Assembly (NCBI RefSeq): GCF_043641665.1
Contig: NC_092201.1
Coordinates: 2,542,501-2,606,500 of the forward strand
Direction: 5' to 3'
Length of the DNA stretch: 64,000 bases
Source of the DNA: Enoplosus armatus
Taxonomy: Eukaryota; Chordata; Actinopteri; Centrarchiformes; Enoplosidae
This document shows, in pieces, positions 34,503 through 42,990 of the stretch. The notes under the pieces were generated by a model. It was not told where the DNA came from and did no database searches. It saw only the letters and a program-made list of their open reading frames with translations. Position numbers and translations under genes: made by a program. Positions within the stretch are counted from its first letter, which is position 1, and each line of letters opens with the position of its first letter.

Positions 34503-34824
34503 GGCTACACTTCCTCCTCTCTCCTGTAATTTCTAGTCTTTCCTGCTCCTCTGTAGCTTTTCCAGTCCCCTTCCCTCTCTGTCATCTTCCCTCCGTCTCT
34601 TTTGTGTTTCGTGACGCTCTCTCGCCTCAGCTATGTAATTATCCCTCGCTGATTCCAGGGGGTTCGGAGGAATTCAGCCCTCCCCCTCGTTCTCCTTCTG
34701 CCCGCCCCGTCCGCCTCCGTCACTCGGATGCTGAATGCCGTATTGTTCTCTGCCGCTACAAAGCTTTGATTGACAGCTGTGGGAAGCAGAGAGTGAATTT
34801 TTTGTCCGCCCCGTGGCACCCGGA
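34501..34824. other. Pyrimidine-rich non-coding stretch
   Basis: C/T-rich with scattered CpG; frames on both strands are composition-driven. Confidence 0.6.
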
Positions 34825-34853
34825 CCCCCCCCCCCCCCCCCACCACCACCACC
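34825..34853. repeat. Poly-C run followed by (CAC)n
   Basis: Seventeen C (34825-34841) run straight into CAC trinucleotides to about 34853. Confidence 0.93.
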
Positions 34854-35690
34854 TCTTCTCGCTGCCATCACTTTATTTCAACTTGTCACTCTGCTTCATT
34901 CCTGTATCACAGCATTTAAGTGATGTGGTGGTTGAAAAACAAGCTCCAGTTTGAACATTGCTTCGATTTTTTTTGTTAATATATCAGACTGTGGATTTCA
35001 CAGCCCAAAGGTGACTAAACTTTATTCTGTAAATGAACCACCGCCACACACGGATCAACCTTCTAAGGTGTTTCCTGTGAACCCAGAATAAACCCTGGAA
35101 ATAGCTCGTTAGGACGTCACGTGACTGAAACAGCGTCATCATTCACATGCGTCAAATTCAGTTGCAAACACCAGGGAGCAAATCAGAGCGGGGGGGGGGG
35201 GGCAGAGACTGTGGAAAAAGTATCACAAAAAAAACAAATAAACCTCATTTCGACACTGAAAACACATTGATGGAAATATGGAAAGGAAGGGGGGGGGGCT
35301 TTTTCCAAAGTTAGAGGGATTCATCAAGTTTTTATCAAGATTTTGATTTTAAAATCAAACATTCGCTGTTTTTGACTCTCCTGATACATCACAGCTGCCA
35401 CATTTTACATAAAGGCTTCAGTCGCCCGTGACAGTCGAACACGCTGAGCCTCCTCCAAACAGACAATCAGGAAATTCTGGGAAAACCACTTAAAATGTGG
35501 CATTTTCTAAGCACGAAAATGCTGGAATGTAAAGATAAAACGCTGACTATCGGCTGCTTCACGCTGAAAATCATTAACTGCCTTTACGAAATGTTTTCAC
35601 TCTAACCCTTTAGTCAAAACCAGTATAATCCTGAATGGAGAGAAAGGTCTGGCTTATAGATAAAGCACCACACACACTCGCTCTCCGCAC
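34854..35690. other. Non-coding stretch with two G runs
   Basis: G runs at about 35190-35202 and 35290-35299, otherwise AT-rich unique sequence. Confidence 0.6.
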
Positions 35691-35691
35691 T

Positions 35692-35714
35692 CACACACAC
35701 ACACACACACACAC
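35692..35714. repeat. (CA)n microsatellite
   Basis: CA tract of about 23 bases. Confidence 0.93.
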
Positions 35715-35734
35715 TATCAGAGGGGATTTAAAGA

Positions 35735-35890
35735 TTCAAACAGTGGTCTTGGTAATTAGGCAGATGGATTTGTGCCTCTCCTCCCGGTCCGGCGGGATAT
35801 AAAGCGACACATAATGCAAGCGGACCAACTCTTTAAGTGGATTAATTAAAACCAACACTGCGGGGTCAAAGGTCAAGCCCCCTTTTGCTG
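35735..35890 (+). promoter_or_regulatory. Clustered TATA, NK2-like, TAATTA and DR1 motifs
   Basis: In about 80 bases: TATAAAG at 35798-35804, TTAAGTGG (NK2-type core) at 35833-35840, the palindrome TTAATTAA at 35842-35849, and a DR1 GGGTCAAAGGTCA at 35863-35875. The surrounding sequence is non-repetitive and moderately CpG-rich. The motif sequences are observed; that they are bound, or that the block is a promoter or enhancer, is inference. Position 30-60 bases downstream of a TATA-like word would place the DR1 near a hypothetical start site. Confidence 0.4.
35863..35875 (+). promoter_or_regulatory. DR1 nuclear-receptor-type element
   Basis: Two half-sites GGGTCA and AGGTCA separated by one A. 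DR1 elements are known targets of HNF4, RXR heterodimers and COUP-TF (NR2F) receptors. Sequence match only. Confidence 0.5.
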
Positions 35891-36110
35891 TCAACCTCCT
35901 CACTCTTCCCTTTCCTTTTCCCTCCCGCCTCGCTCGGAGGGCACTCGAGCTGCGGGACGCCACACCTGCGTAAGCGAAAGGATCCAGATGACTGGACGGA
36001 GAAAGCGGACCTCGAAAAGATCGAGGAGGGAAAGCGGAGCAGCGAAGGGACGATGGTGGTGGACTTTTTTTTCTTTTTTTTTTTAAACATTTCAGCTCGT
36101 ACAGAAGGAC
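35885..36110 (+). other. CpG-rich patch with a charged open frame (doubtful)
   Basis: A long pyrimidine tract (35887-35930) precedes CpG-rich purine-biased sequence. One plus frame reads RKRKDPDDWTEKADLEKIEE and onward, an oddly protein-like acidic/basic mix; an overlapping frame is Arg/Lys-rich. There is no consensus acceptor CAG at the tract end and the frame runs into a poly-T block at 36066, so coding is not supported. Confidence 0.15.
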
Positions 36111-36313
36111 TCATTTTCACATTAGCCCTAAAAAAATATGCGCTTGATCTTCGACTAAACCTCGAGTTTGGCCGTGTTTCTCTTCGAAAACACACTTTTA
36201 ATCTCAGCTGTTTCTGAATATCCAGCAATGATTTAACCAGACGGTGAAAGAATAAAAACCTGAGCTCTCCTCTCTCCCCTCCATAATTGAATACAGAACA
36301 CACCTTGTCTTTG

Positions 36314-36315
<2 letters not shown>
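36111..36315. other. Non-coding stretch
   Basis: Nothing recognised. Confidence 0.6.

Positions 36316-36344
<29 letters not shown>
36316..36344. repeat. (GT)n microsatellite
   Basis: GT tract of about 29 bases. Confidence 0.95.
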
Positions 36345-36490
36345 GTAGCTGGATGTAATCAGATGGAATTAATATGCATGCTGTTTCTCATTATGGAATA
36401 ACTGAACTGCACTTCAGATATGTGGCGTGCACTGTGAGAGGCACGGACAGATTTCTAACATCCATCCACTGCGCTGCCTCTGGAACATGA

Positions 36491-36492
36491 GT

Positions 36493-36533
<41 letters not shown>
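36491..36533. repeat. (GT)n microsatellite
   Basis: GT array of about 43 bases with one TT interruption. Confidence 0.95.
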
Positions 36534-36534
<1 letters not shown>

Positions 36535-36779
36535 AGACAATATATAAGATAGCAGTGGAGGCAGAAGAAAAGACACACCCCGCTTGCTTTAACACATGCA
36601 TGCACACACATTTGTCACTTGCATTAACTCCTTATTGTGTTTAAAGTAAATCAGATTCCACAGGGCTGCATTAATCAGCTAATTGTGCTAATATGCATAT
36701 CATGTTGCCTAATTGTGTTACAGCAGCGAGGTCTCATCTTTCATCTGCAGCTTGTTTTAAAGTTAATGATGCAAACCTA
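36534..36779. other. Unique AT-rich sequence
   Basis: Contains repeated 'taattgtg' words (36679-36720) of homeodomain type. No frame. Confidence 0.55.
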
Positions 36780-36806
36780 TTTTTTTTTTTGGGGGGGGGG
36801 GGGGGG
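36780..36806. repeat. Poly-T/poly-G junction
   Basis: Eleven T followed directly by sixteen G (36791-36806). Confidence 0.94.
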
Positions 36807-36982
36807 TTTGTTACATTTGACCAGCGGAAAACCGAGTCCACTGGGTCGCTCGGTCGTCGCTGTCGCTCCACCACAACGCAGAGAATCCAGGTTTCAGCTG
36901 CGTTGTGCTAAAATTAAGAAAACGACATCTAACCAAATCAAGTGTTTGTGCTCGCTGTCGCTTCCCTTTGTTCAACTGCTCG

Positions 36983-37011
36983 ACAACAACAACAACAACA
37001 ACAACAACAAC
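36983..37011. repeat. (CAA)n simple repeat
   Basis: About nine CAA/AAC trinucleotide units; encodes Asn or Gln repeats only as a chance frame. Confidence 0.93.
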
Positions 37012-37060
37012 AGCACACACTTTCTTGTTAATGCTGTGTTTATGATATGAGTCTCCGAGT

Positions 37061-37272
37061 GTGTGTGTGAGTGTGTGTGTGTGTGTGAGCGTGACGGAGG
37101 TGAGTCTCATTAGGGAGAATACGACGCAGAGAACGCCGCCGAGGTGCTTCATTATCATAAATGATTGAGAAGTGTGTTTGTGGGCGTGAGTGCTCATTTG
37201 TGTGTATGTGTGTGTGTGTGTGTGTGTGAGGAAACGAGCGAGTTGGTGAAAGTGTGTGTGTGTGTGTGTGTG
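37061..37272. repeat. Cluster of three (GT)n tracts
   Basis: GT tracts at about 37061-37088, 37199-37227 and 37253-37272, separated by unique sequence. Minus-strand frames of 118 and 188 codons crossing them are repeat shadows. Confidence 0.93.
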
Positions 37273-37450
37273 ACCCCGAGAGAGTATGAGTGACGGGCCG
37301 GCGGTAAGCTGGTCTTTATTAAGATGCGCCGTCTTTGGAGAGGGACAGCTGCTGCTGCCTCTAATCTGGAGGAACAAAGGTTTAATAGAAAGAAGAGACG
37401 AGAGACAGAGGGGAGTAAATAATCCTCCGTCTCCTTCCAGCCTTCCTTTC

Positions 37451-37490
37451 CCCCCCCCCTCTCTCGCTTCCTTCCTTCCTTCCTTCCTAA
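37451..37490. repeat. C run and (CTTC)n tract
   Basis: Ten C (37451-37460), then CTTC units to about 37488. Confidence 0.88.
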
Positions 37491-37558
37491 CGACTGATTG
37501 ACTCCGCCTGCTCTCGCCAATGAAACTCTCTTCGGTGCAAAAGTTTGCATTTGGCCTT

Positions 37559-37571
37559 TGACCTTTGACCT
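37559..37571 (-). promoter_or_regulatory. DR1 nuclear-receptor-type element (perfect)
   Basis: TGACCTTTGACCT on the plus strand, i.e. AGGTCA-A-AGGTCA on the minus strand, a perfect DR1. A degenerate third half-site (ggcctt) precedes it, and CpG-rich unique sequence (to about 37625) follows. Binding is inferred. Confidence 0.55.
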
Positions 37572-37669
37572 TTACAGCTAACGCGGCGGCTGCGCGGCCA
37601 AAGCAAACAGACCGGGAGGAGACGAGCGTGTGTCCACAGAGAAAGTCTCTGCGGTGGCTATTTATGAGT

Positions 37670-37696
37670 GTGTGTGTGTGTGTGTGTGTGTGTGTC
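37670..37696. repeat. (GT)n microsatellite
   Basis: GT tract of about 27 bases. Confidence 0.94.
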
Positions 37697-37985
37697 AGGT
37701 CAGCTGCATGTCCTATTTCTCAGTCTGGATGGTCATCACTGCCTGTTTGGGAATGACATCATTTAGCCCCCCCCCCTCGTCCATCAGCAGTTTACTGAAA
37801 TATGCCTGCTCTACATTACTCCACTCGTTTTCTATTTTGGATTTGTGGATAATGATAGTGGGATGGAGGGCAGTGGGGGGGGTAGAAATGATAAAAGAGG
37901 GGAGAGGCAGCATTAAAAGAATGATTTGAGGGTCTTGAGGGTTCTGTCTCCTCTCTCCGTTTCTAAAATAGAATTTGCGATAGTC
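37697..37985. other. Non-coding stretch
   Basis: C run at about 37768-37777 and GGGGGG at 37876-37881, otherwise nothing recognised. Confidence 0.6.
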
Positions 37986-37986
37986 C

Positions 37987-38007
37987 CCGCCGCCGCCGCC
38001 GCCGCCG
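37987..38007. repeat. (CCG)7 trinucleotide repeat
   Basis: Seven uninterrupted CCG units, about 1 kb from the candidate first exon at 38952-39004. It is the only CCG/CGG array of the window; such arrays in vertebrates often lie near promoters and 5' UTRs. Confidence 0.95.
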
Positions 38008-38148
38008 AGTGTGTCGAGGGAATAATGACTTATTTATCAAATGGCTGAAATATTCACGGACAAGGCCTTTTAAAATCCAGCTTTTAAATTCATAGGCTTT
38101 TCTGCTGAGATGCTTAATGACAGTGAATGTATTCATAGTGATTTGCAG

Positions 38149-38226
38149 GTCCAGGATAGAGCCTCCTGTCCTGCCTATGAGTCTAATAGCTGTTTGACAA
38201 AAAGGAGAGTGCTCACTCAAGACAAG
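38149..38226 (+). other. Exon-like segment, 26 codons (doubtful)
   Basis: Lies between 'gatttgcag' and a strong donor AAG|GTGAGC, is exactly 78 bases and keeps one frame open: VQDRASCPAYESNSCLTKRR then VLTQDK. Two Cys and charged residues give it a secreted-domain look, but I recognise no family, and the pyrimidine tract before the acceptor is weak. It is on the strand opposite the 39.0 kb candidate exon. It could equally be part of a conserved non-coding element. Confidence 0.2.
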
Positions 38227-38242
38227 GTGAGCAAGAAAAGTT

Positions 38243-38255
38243 TCACCTTTGACCT
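38243..38255 (-). promoter_or_regulatory. DR1 nuclear-receptor-type element (one mismatch)
   Basis: TCACCTTTGACCT on the plus strand, i.e. AGGTCA-A-AGGTGA on the minus strand. Third DR1 within 2.4 kb. Confidence 0.45.
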
Positions 38256-38265
38256 CACGGAGGAG

Positions 38266-38646
38266 GGGGGGGGGGGCTCAGTGAATCAGATGTGTGTCAG
38301 AGCCGCCTCCCCCTGCAGAGCACTCACTGGCTGTGTTGCTGGAGCAGCGCTGGAAACATGTTTTGCAGCTCGGGAGATAAAACTGTATGTTCTCTAAAAG
38401 CGCTCTGTTGCGGGCGATCAGCCATGAGTAAATTCCTGGAGGGGCACACTTTTTCTGGCGGTGCGCGAGGCTCGTCAACATTTGGAGGGACCAAATCAGC
38501 ATGGGTGGAAGGAGGAGGGGGGGGGGGGGGCGGGGGTGAGGGAGGGTGATAAATGAGTGTTATTCTTACTTCTACGCTGGAACGGACGAAGTTTGGAGAT
38601 GCTGGTGGTGATGAAGCCGTGCGGGGCAGCATGGGGGGGGGGGGGG
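38266..38646. repeat. Cluster of three long G runs
   Basis: G runs at about 38266-38277, 38517-38530 and 38633-38646 (about 12, 14 and 14 bases; the second has one C nearby). All have G on the plus strand and lie downstream of the minus-strand candidate first exon, so they would be C runs in its first intron. Confidence 0.9.
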
Positions 38647-38679
38647 TTAATGAGATGTACGCAGACACGGAACAGCTTG

Positions 38680-39160
38680 CATGCGTCAGACTCATGACAG
38701 CGCAGCGGAGAAGAGGGAGAGGAGCTCACAAAGTGGAAAGAGCGCTGTGCTCGGCGCAGATTATAGCCAAATGGCGCAATCCGTGCGTAATTACGCACCG
38801 CAGCGCCGGAACCAGAGCTCTGAAGGCTGCGAGCTGCGCCGCGTCCCACCCTTGTTTTCTCCAAAAACACCAGCGCACTTCTGTCTGTCCCCTCTCTGCT
38901 ATCACCCCGTGTACAATGGCGAGGCTGTGGAGAAACTGACCGGGCGCTTACCTTAACACGTTCCAGCTTTTCAGAGGGTCCAGGTCTGAAATTATAGAAA
39001 CCATGGTCGACTGGCTGGGCAGCACCGGGAGAGGGAGGGGGTGCGGCAGAAAAAGATCGAAAGAAAAAGCGGCGCAAAGGCTGTAAACTCCGTCTGCGAA
39101 TGGCAGCGATTGCTCGGATGCAACCCGTCCTGGTTGTTCAGTGGGTGATGAGCGCTGTCA
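38680..39160 (-). promoter_or_regulatory. CpG-rich patch, candidate promoter and 5' UTR (minus strand)
   Basis: The densest CpG region in the window, including GCGCAAT- and GTAATTACGC-type words at 38770-38800 and a long stop-poor stretch. It encloses the 53-base candidate coding exon. The minus-strand 5' flank (39005-39160) is non-repetitive and bounded by a (CT)n tract. A 193-codon minus frame (38496-39077) overlaps in another register and is probably a by-product of high GC. A CpG-island promoter is inferred from composition and the adjacent start/donor pair; I see no canonical TATA box. Confidence 0.45.
38952..39004 (-). CDS. Candidate first coding exon, 17 codons plus 2 nt (unknown gene)
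   Basis: On the minus strand an ATG at 39004 sits in near-ideal context (GTCGACCATGG: A at -3, G at +4) and opens a frame MVSIISDLDPLKSWNVL followed by AG. The exon then meets a consensus donor AAG|GTAAGC (G of GT at 38951). The exon would end in phase 2; read-through hits TAA at once, as expected for an intron. It lies in the main CpG-rich patch. The short, mixed hydrophobic/acidic peptide shows no domain and I do not recognise the gene; it might be an alternative N-terminus of a large gene. Downstream exons should lie at lower coordinates and were not found in this window. A chance ATG-to-donor pair remains possible. Confidence 0.45.
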
Positions 39161-39161
39161 C

Positions 39162-39163
<2 letters not shown>

Positions 39164-39206
<43 letters not shown>
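39164..39206. repeat. (CT)n microsatellite, GA on the minus strand
   Basis: About 43 bases of CT, followed by a C-rich stretch. It lies 160 bases upstream of the candidate minus-strand ATG, where GA tracts (GAGA-type) are common near promoters. Confidence 0.96.
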
Positions 39207-39208
<2 letters not shown>

Positions 39209-40670
39209 CCCGCCCCCTCCTGTACAAAGCCTGCGCGCTGCAGACGCGTCTCTGAGCTTCCTCCGGTAACTCTTTCACAGGAAGGCTGCTGCTGGAAATG
39301 CAGAGATGTACAGTAGAGGAGGGTACACCCCACCTAGGAAACTCATTTACCCATCTTCCTTTTTTTGAAATCCACCTGGGGGAATACAGTTTACACACCT
39401 TTTCAGCGCTGGCACGCTACAGAATGTGCCCACTGCAAAAAGTATTCATCTCAGTCGTCTTGTTTTGTTTCATTTTTAGGGCTCAATCCTCCTTTGGACG
39501 GATTTTTTTGTCTTTTTCTAGTGGGGAGGACATGTTTCTCACGCGATTTGACCTGTTTGAGTGTTTTAGGAGCAGACAGATCACAAGAATAAAAGATACT
39601 TCTTTAGATTTCCCTGCAGTTATCTCTGTAAAACCATTATTAAAGCAATGAATGATTACCGGTTCAATTAAACTTAAGTTTCCACTAAAGGCAGGCTTAG
39701 TCTTAGTCTTCAGTCTTAGTAAGACCAAAGCACAATGAATTAATCTAACGTTTTATTTTCCAAAGCTGATCAGAAACCACTTGATGAAGCTGCTGCAGCT
39801 TCCCGGTGGCATGTCGAATGTTTTCCAGCTGAGACCTCCTGCAGACAGAACTGTGAAGTGTGTTGCAGTTGCTAAGTTCCAGATTATCTCGCTCTCTGCA
39901 AACCCGTCAGCGCTGACTTCCTGTCTGACACCACCACATCCTGTTGATAACCATTTTTTTTTTGTTGCTTCTTCTCCCCTCCCCTCGACATGGCAGCAGA
40001 TGTGTCATCCCTGGCGAAGAATGACAAGGCAACAGCCAAGCCCCCCCCCCCTCCATTCTGAGCTCCTATCTATTTGCTCATTGGGAAAAAACAGATGAGC
40101 CCCGATGGAAAAAAAACAAAAAAAACAAGACAGTGTCAGAACTGTGTCTGTTTCAGATAATTGTCTGGGACAACAGAACCGAGTGGGACTGGAAGTCTCT
40201 GCCAAAGCCATCGAAGTTACAGCACAAGTGGTTTGTTATTTTCAGAGTTATGATATTAGTCATTGCACATGCACTTCCAGATGACGGCCAGTTTGACAGG
40301 AAACTGCCGTGGTTTCATTTTAGACAGTTGGCTTGCCCTTTGAATAGAAGACATAGCTATTGTTTCAGCTTGATCCTCCTTCATTCTTAGTTTTACCGAC
40401 TGGTTTTCGAGTGTTCAAGCCGTCCATGAGATCCACCAGATAAAGTTAATACCTTTTTTTTTCTTTTTTAAATACCCAAAACAGGGGTGTCAAGGTGTTC
40501 TACAATAATGAGCTTTGAGGTAATTTCCAGCTGACAGTCTGCAGAGGCTAGCGAGTCGGGAGCACTGTAGGTAAGACAACAGTAATGCAAAGCTACAGCT
40601 CGGCGCTCTCAGCATCAGCAGCCATACTGCACCGGCTTTAAATAGACTCAATTGGACATCTGCTTCACTG
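39207..40670. other. Non-coding stretch
   Basis: Short C and T runs at about 40040-40050 and 39952-39962. A plus frame of 117 codons (39298-39651) shows no domain. A short 'cttagtcttagtcttcagtc' repeat lies at about 39697. Nothing else recognised. Confidence 0.55.
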
Positions 40671-40695
40671 AGGAGGAGGAGGAGGAGGAGGAGGA
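40671..40695. repeat. (GGA)n simple repeat
   Basis: Eight GGA units. Confidence 0.93.
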
Positions 40696-41624
40696 TGGAG
40701 AGAGTTGACAGCATCTCTCTCCTCTTCCTCTGCCTCTATTTCTGTCCCTCGCGCTCATATAGACGCGAACGCTCGCGCAAAAAACTCACGCACACACGGC
40801 GCAGAGATCAAACAGAGTTTAGCTCTCCGCTGCACGCTTCTAATTTCTGCATAATAATCACGCTGGCAGGCCGGCGTCCGTACAAGTTAGCAATGCACAT
40901 ATACACCTGTCTGCATGAGAGAGTAGACGGGTGAGGACACTGACTGCAAGCTTTTAATTATCATCTGTACAACCGCTTTCTCTTCATATCAAACTTTGTT
41001 TTCATCTCTGGAGCTTCAGTACTTGTTGAACCAATGTGTTAATTTGTTCTTTCCTACATTTTCTTTTGTTTGCTTCCGTTTGTTCTTCTTCACATGAACT
41101 TCAGGTTTCATGAGAAGGCGGTCATGCTAACGAACTGTTTATTTCTGAATCAACCGCAAAGGAAAGCATTAGTGAGCACTGATTCTTACTTCGACGGGAC
41201 AATAAAACGCACCCGACTGTGCTCTCCTTGGGTTCACATCAGACTTCCTGTTACAATCAAAACTGTCCCCTGTACAACAACAGCAGGTAGGAACTAAAAG
41301 ACCACGACGACAAGCTAACCTGTTACATATCTACAATAATATTAACTCTACTGTAAGTAGCAATAAAATAAATACTATACTAATAGTGAAATATGGCAAA
41401 GTCAACTGTTCATGTACTTATATTACTTAGTTTGATCTCACTTTTTATCATAATTATTATTTATAACAAATATTAATTTCCTGCCGATAAACAAAACTTG
41501 TGTCATGTGCGTCACGTACCTGCCAGCCAATCAGAATTGAGAATTCTCAGTGGCCATGGCATGATGAACAATAATGTATAAAAATCTCTCGGAGGAGTTT
41601 ACGGAGCCTGTAAACGGCATACAG
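40696..41624. other. Non-coding stretch
   Basis: CpG-enriched around 40750-40890, then AT-rich. No recognised repeat or frame with support. Confidence 0.55.
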
Positions 41625-41830
41625 TAAATTCAAAATGGCTGACTTCCTGTCTATGTGAAACGTACTGAGAGGGCTGCTTCGTTAAAATTTTGTAGGGGGA
41701 GCTATAGAGCCATAAAACATAGAAGTCTCCTCACTTTTCGAGCAAGTTTACCACCTTAAAACTGCAATTTATTGGTGGGAAGAAGAAGAGGAAGAAGAAG
41801 AAGAATTCCTTCTTGGACCCTACTTATTCA
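41625..41830. repeat. Teleost repeat fragment with GAA tract
   Basis: 'aaaatggctgacttcctgt', then 'agggggagctatagagcc', then a GAA-rich tract (41781-41806), in the order I recall from a dispersed fish repeat. Diverged; class unknown. Confidence 0.45.
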
Positions 41831-42457
41831 AAAAGTATTTAATGTACCACTTTATATAACTTAATTACACAACATGAATGAGTAAACTTAGACGTGAAGG
41901 TATAAATCGAAGCGTAAAAGATGCAGTAAGTTAAGTAACAGAGGGATGAACTCATGTTAACCCGTGAAGCTGTGCTATAACACAGAAACAGGGGCAAACA
42001 GATACAGTGTGGTGAGTCAGGGAAGAGGGGGAAAGGTGCAACAGCGTGACACAAACCAGGATTCACACTCGTGTAGCTCTGTGAACTGGGTATGCAAATG
42101 ACTACAATCAGCTGCCTGTGTGTGAACACACCCAAGCGCCTGTTTGAACTCACTGATCTCATTATTCAGCAAAGGATTAAAAACCCTCGGACACACTCAG
42201 GTACGCATGTTTACGCACACATGTGTTCATCATAAAAACACACGCGCACAGATGAAGCGGAAACAATGTCAGCATGATAAACACCTTGTATTTCCCCCCC
42301 AGCTTCTGTATTCGACAAAATCAGGCAGATCTGAGGACAGGCCTTGAGGTTTATGTCATCATGCATATGTGATGTGCATTTCAAATCTTAACAAAGTCAG
42401 TGTATCTTAAAGCCACCCACTGAATACAGATTCTCATTTTACCTCAATCCATTTAAA
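41831..42457. other. Non-coding stretch
   Basis: A minus-strand frame of 107 codons (41839-42162) lacks domain. Nothing else recognised. Confidence 0.55.
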
Positions 42458-42470
42458 GGGGGGGGGGGGG
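42458..42470. repeat. Poly-G run (13 G)
   Basis: Homopolymer of 13 G immediately before the start of a 232-codon plus frame. Confidence 0.93.
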
Positions 42471-42639
42471 TTGGAGGTGAGAAGAAAAGAAAAAATAAGC
42501 AGAGGAGAGGATGTGGATGAAATAAGTATAGGGGGATTATTTCATAAACGACAGAATTTTCTTTTCTGTGTAAGTCATTTGATCCTGTCAAATATGCCTA
42601 AAGCCATACGCCCACGTGCTCATTGTCTGAAAAATGCTC

Positions 42640-42990
42640 AGTTTATGAGAATCTCCCCTCTTTCAAACAATGAGCGGAGCGGTTGGCTGCTCGGCTCCAC
42701 ATCAGCCTCGGCGTTCGGTAAAACCAGGAGAAGGCAAATGAGATTCAAATCGCGGGGACGCAGAGTGGCACGCTCGCGCCCGGGAGAGCGGCCCAGCGAG
42801 CTTGTTTGTTTGCTTGTCCCGCGTCGCAATCAGTGCGCTAAATTGCAGAAGGCCTCCGTTTGTTGTGTTTACCTCCAGGACGGTCGACATAGATGCAGAA
42901 TAAACAGAGCGGCTCCCTCTCCCATCTGGACCCTGCGTATCTCTAACAGCATCTCGACGCATTTGCATTTACACCAGGAAGACTGCTGCA
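42640..42990. promoter_or_regulatory. Second CpG-rich patch, possible promoter
   Basis: CpG-dense unique sequence (best at 42680-42830). It lies within the window's longest frame, 232 codons on the plus strand (42471-43169), whose translation is Arg/Cys/Ser-rich at first and Phe/Leu-rich later with no recognisable domain, so it is not called as CDS. On the minus strand ATGTCGACCGTCCTGGAG at 42890-42873 runs into GTAAAC, a start-to-donor arrangement with weak start context (T at -3). A frame beginning at 42968 (MQMRRDAVRD...) also leads into that donor. Confidence 0.3.

Larger units (their letters stand above)
38010..38260. other. Possible conserved block containing an exon-like segment
   Basis: Non-repetitive sequence with MEF2/homeodomain-type AT words (38030-38110). 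It holds a 78-base exon-like segment and a DR1 site described separately. Confidence 0.35.

Noticed and set aside
37286..37303. Plus-strand ATGAGTGACGGGCCGGCG followed by GTAAGC as a first exon
   Set aside because: Only six codons and directly downstream of GT arrays; likely chance.
36811..37377. 188-codon minus frame
   Set aside because: Made of His-Thr and Val repeats from GT and CAA arrays.
38496..39077. 193-codon minus frame
   Set aside because: Composition-driven in the CpG-rich patch and in a different register from the better supported start/donor pair at 39004-38952.
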